Source: Caldimicrobium sp964493015
GTDB taxonomy: Bacteria; Desulfobacterota; Thermodesulfobacteria; Thermodesulfobacteriales; Thermodesulfobacteriaceae
Reading direction: 5' to 3'
DNA: 64,000 nucleotides
Assembly: GCA_964493015.1 (NCBI GenBank)
Contig: CAZBLU010000002.1
Coordinates: forward strand, 1 to 64,000
The notes beneath the pieces were generated by a model, which was given only the letters and a program-made list of their open reading frames with translations, was not told the DNA's origin and searched no databases. Both the position numbers and the translations under genes were made by a program. Shown here in pieces: positions 62,809 through 64,000 of this stretch. How positions within the stretch are numbered: position 1 is the first letter of the stretch; each line of letters starts with the position of its first letter.

Positions 62809-63027
62809 ATGGAGGGTATTGATCCCAAACTTTTACAAAAATTGAGGGAAAGGGTTCAAAAGGAGCTAACCAACAGAGAGAGGGAGTGTATTGAATTCTG
62901 GCTTGCTGAAATTCAAAAAATCTATCAAAAAAGACATGGAAGCCTTGAAGAGCTCAAGGCAGAGTTAAGGCTCTATATGGATAAAATGAAAAATCGTTTA
63001 GAGATTCTCAAAACAAAGGGCTATTAG
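62809..63027 (+). CDS. Small helical protein of unknown function
   Basis: About 72 residues, almost all charged and helical (LLQKLRERVQKELTNRERE, ELKAELRLYMDKMKNRLE), likely a coiled coil. I place the start at the ATG 62809, with GAGAGG about 8-9 bp upstream inside the end of the MBL gene; a TTG at 62794 is less likely. It lies 11 bp upstream of thrC, so it is cotranscribed. I recognise no family. Confidence 0.6.
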   Translation: MEGIDPKLLQKLRERVQKELTNRERECIEFWLAEIQKIYQKRHGSLEELKAELRLYMDKMKNRLEILKTKGY

Positions 63028-63037
63028 GGAGAGGGAA

Positions 63038-64000
63038 ATGTTCTATTTGAGCACAAGGGGAAGAGAGCAAAAATTTACTTTCACCGAAGTAGTCTTTGAA
63101 GGGCTTGCCCCAGATGGAGGGCTCATAATTCCTGAAAAGATTCCTACCTTAACTTCCCAGGAGATAGAGAAATGGTCAAGGCTAAGCTATCAGGAACTTG
63201 CCTTAGAAATCTTTAAACTCTTTGCTACAGATATCCCAAGAGAAGACCTTGAGGGGCTTATAAGAAAAAGTTATGCCCCTTTTCGCACGCAAGAGGTAAC
63301 CCCTATTAAAAGAGTGGGCCCCATTTACATCTTGGAGCTTTTTCATGGCCCAACCTTTGCCTTTAAGGATATTGCTTTACAGTTTTTGGGTAATCTCTTT
63401 GCCTATCTCCTCAAGAAGAATAATCAGAAAATTAACATCTTAGGTGCCACTTCTGGTGACACAGGGGCAGCAGCCATTTCTGGTGTCAAGGGCAAAGAAA
63501 ACATAGCTATCTTTATTCTTCATCCTCATCAGAGGGTGTCTCCCATACAGGCCCTCATGATGACTACTGTGCTTGAGCCCAATGTCCATAACCTGGCCAT
63601 AGAGGGGTCTTTTGATGATTGTCAGAAGATTGTGAAGGATCTCTTTATGGATCTTGATCTGAAGAGGAGATACCACCTTACTGCTATAAATTCTATTAAC
63701 TTTGCCCGAATTCTTGCTCAGATTGTCTACTATTTTTATGCATATTTTAGGGTGAGGGAGCTTGAGGGGGTAGAAGAGGTGCGTTTTTCTGTGCCTACAG
63801 GTAATTTTGGAAATATCTTTGCAGGATACATAGCTAAAAGGATGCTTGGCAAGGGGATTGAAAGGCTTGTTCTTGCCACTAATGAAAACGATATCTTAGC
63901 TCGCTTTGTGAATAAAGGGGATTATTCAGTAGGAAATGTTATCCCCACTATTGCCCCAGCTATGGACATACAGGTTGCCAGTAACTTTGAGAGGTATCTC
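63038..64000 (+). CDS. thrC: Threonine synthase (3' end beyond right edge)
   Basis: It makes threonine from O-phosphohomoserine. The 321 residues visible start MFYLSTRG, continue with LAPDGGLIIPE, and include FHGPTFAFKDIALQFLG, where the Lys in FKD binds PLP, plus GATSGDTGAAAISG, NSINFARILAQIVYYF and VPTGNFGNIFAGY. This is the bacterial thrC type with the N-terminal extension. A GAGAGGGAA ribosome site sits before the ATG. The frame is open to the end of the window. Confidence 0.95.
   Translation, partial: MFYLSTRGREQKFTFTEVVFEGLAPDGGLIIPEKIPTLTSQEIEKWSRLSYQELALEIFKLFATDIPREDLEGLIRKSYAPFRTQEVTPIKRVGPIYILELFHGPTFAFKDIALQFLGNLFAYLLKKNNQKINILGATSGDTGAAAISGVKGKENIAIFILHPHQRVSPIQALMMTTVLEPNVHNLAIEGSFDDCQKIVKDLFMDLDLKRRYHLTAINSINFARILAQIVYYFYAYFRVRELEGVEEVRFSVPTGNFGNIFAGYIAKRMLGKGIERLVLATNENDILARFVNKGDYSVGNVIPTIAPAMDIQVASNFERYL

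Noticed and set aside
1..64000. CRISPR arrays, insertion sequences, prophage genes, rRNA genes
   Set aside because: Read for regular spaced repeats, transposase motifs, phage genes and rRNA; none seen. The only recombinase looks like a housekeeping Xer.

Overview
The window looks like chromosome from a thermophilic member of Thermodesulfobacteriota, close to the Thermodesulfobacterium/Caldimicrobium type. This is inferred from AT-leaning DNA with AGA/AGG arginine codons, Lys/Glu-rich proteins, rhodanese and siroheme-type sulfur proteins, a BamA/LolCD outer-membrane system and a very compact gene layout. No search was run, so the assignment is tentative. Genes overlap by ATGA or TAATG almost everywhere, and I see no insertion sequence, prophage or CRISPR array.

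Layout. 1-3.9 kb (-): a signalling operon of diguanylate cyclase, small DUF2892 membrane protein and hybrid PAS histidine kinase (cut by the left edge). 4.2-5.5 kb (+): an exported three-domain rhodanese. 5.8-7.3 kb (+): tRNA-Asn and rho. 7.3-12.9 kb (-): tig-clpP-clpX-lon, a protein quality-control operon. 13.2-18.0 kb (+): cupin, DUF1015, Cys-cluster protein, sugar epimerase, class II aldolase and hemL. 18.1-19.7 kb (-): ilvC, then a small c-type cytochrome with a 55-residue exported peptide. 20.0-21.6 kb (+): LysM/NlpC cell-wall hydrolase. 21.5-23.5 kb (-): siroheme-type [4Fe-4S] protein, ferredoxin and zinc-ribbon protein behind a perfect FNR-type palindrome.

23.8-27.9 kb (+): the most unusual locus. 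leuC and leuD are separated by an MntA/HepT-type MNT-HEPN pair; a second HEPN-MNT pair follows leuD and overlaps mazG. The genes nearly all touch or overlap, so two toxin-antitoxin-like modules seem to share a transcript with leucine biosynthesis and a nucleotide pyrophosphohydrolase.

27.9-38.4 kb (+): zinc/manganese-type ABC transporter (ATPase and permease only), TatD nuclease, aspS, purA, then an acyl-CoA carboxylase cluster (biotin carboxylase, fused alpha-beta carboxyltransferase, carrier protein with an atypical biotin site, biotin ligase). 38.4-43.6 kb (-): carB and a PpiD-like chaperone. 43.9-46.1 kb (+): bifunctional Rel/SpoT. 46.1-56.3 kb (-): rpmB, bamA, lolD, lolC/E, lysS, a tyrosine recombinase, a second hybrid histidine kinase and an MFS transporter. 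56.4-56.9 kb (+): cold-shock protein and DUF4911. 56.9-57.8 kb (-): DUF523/DUF1722. 58.0-64.0 kb (+): aminotransferase, selA, TPR protein, metallo-beta-lactamase-fold hydrolase, a small coiled-coil protein and thrC (cut by the right edge).

Promoters share a strong TTGACA-like -35. Two of them (tRNA-Asn and the cupin operon) carry the same upstream element at identical spacing. Functional calls rest on motifs read by eye from the translations.
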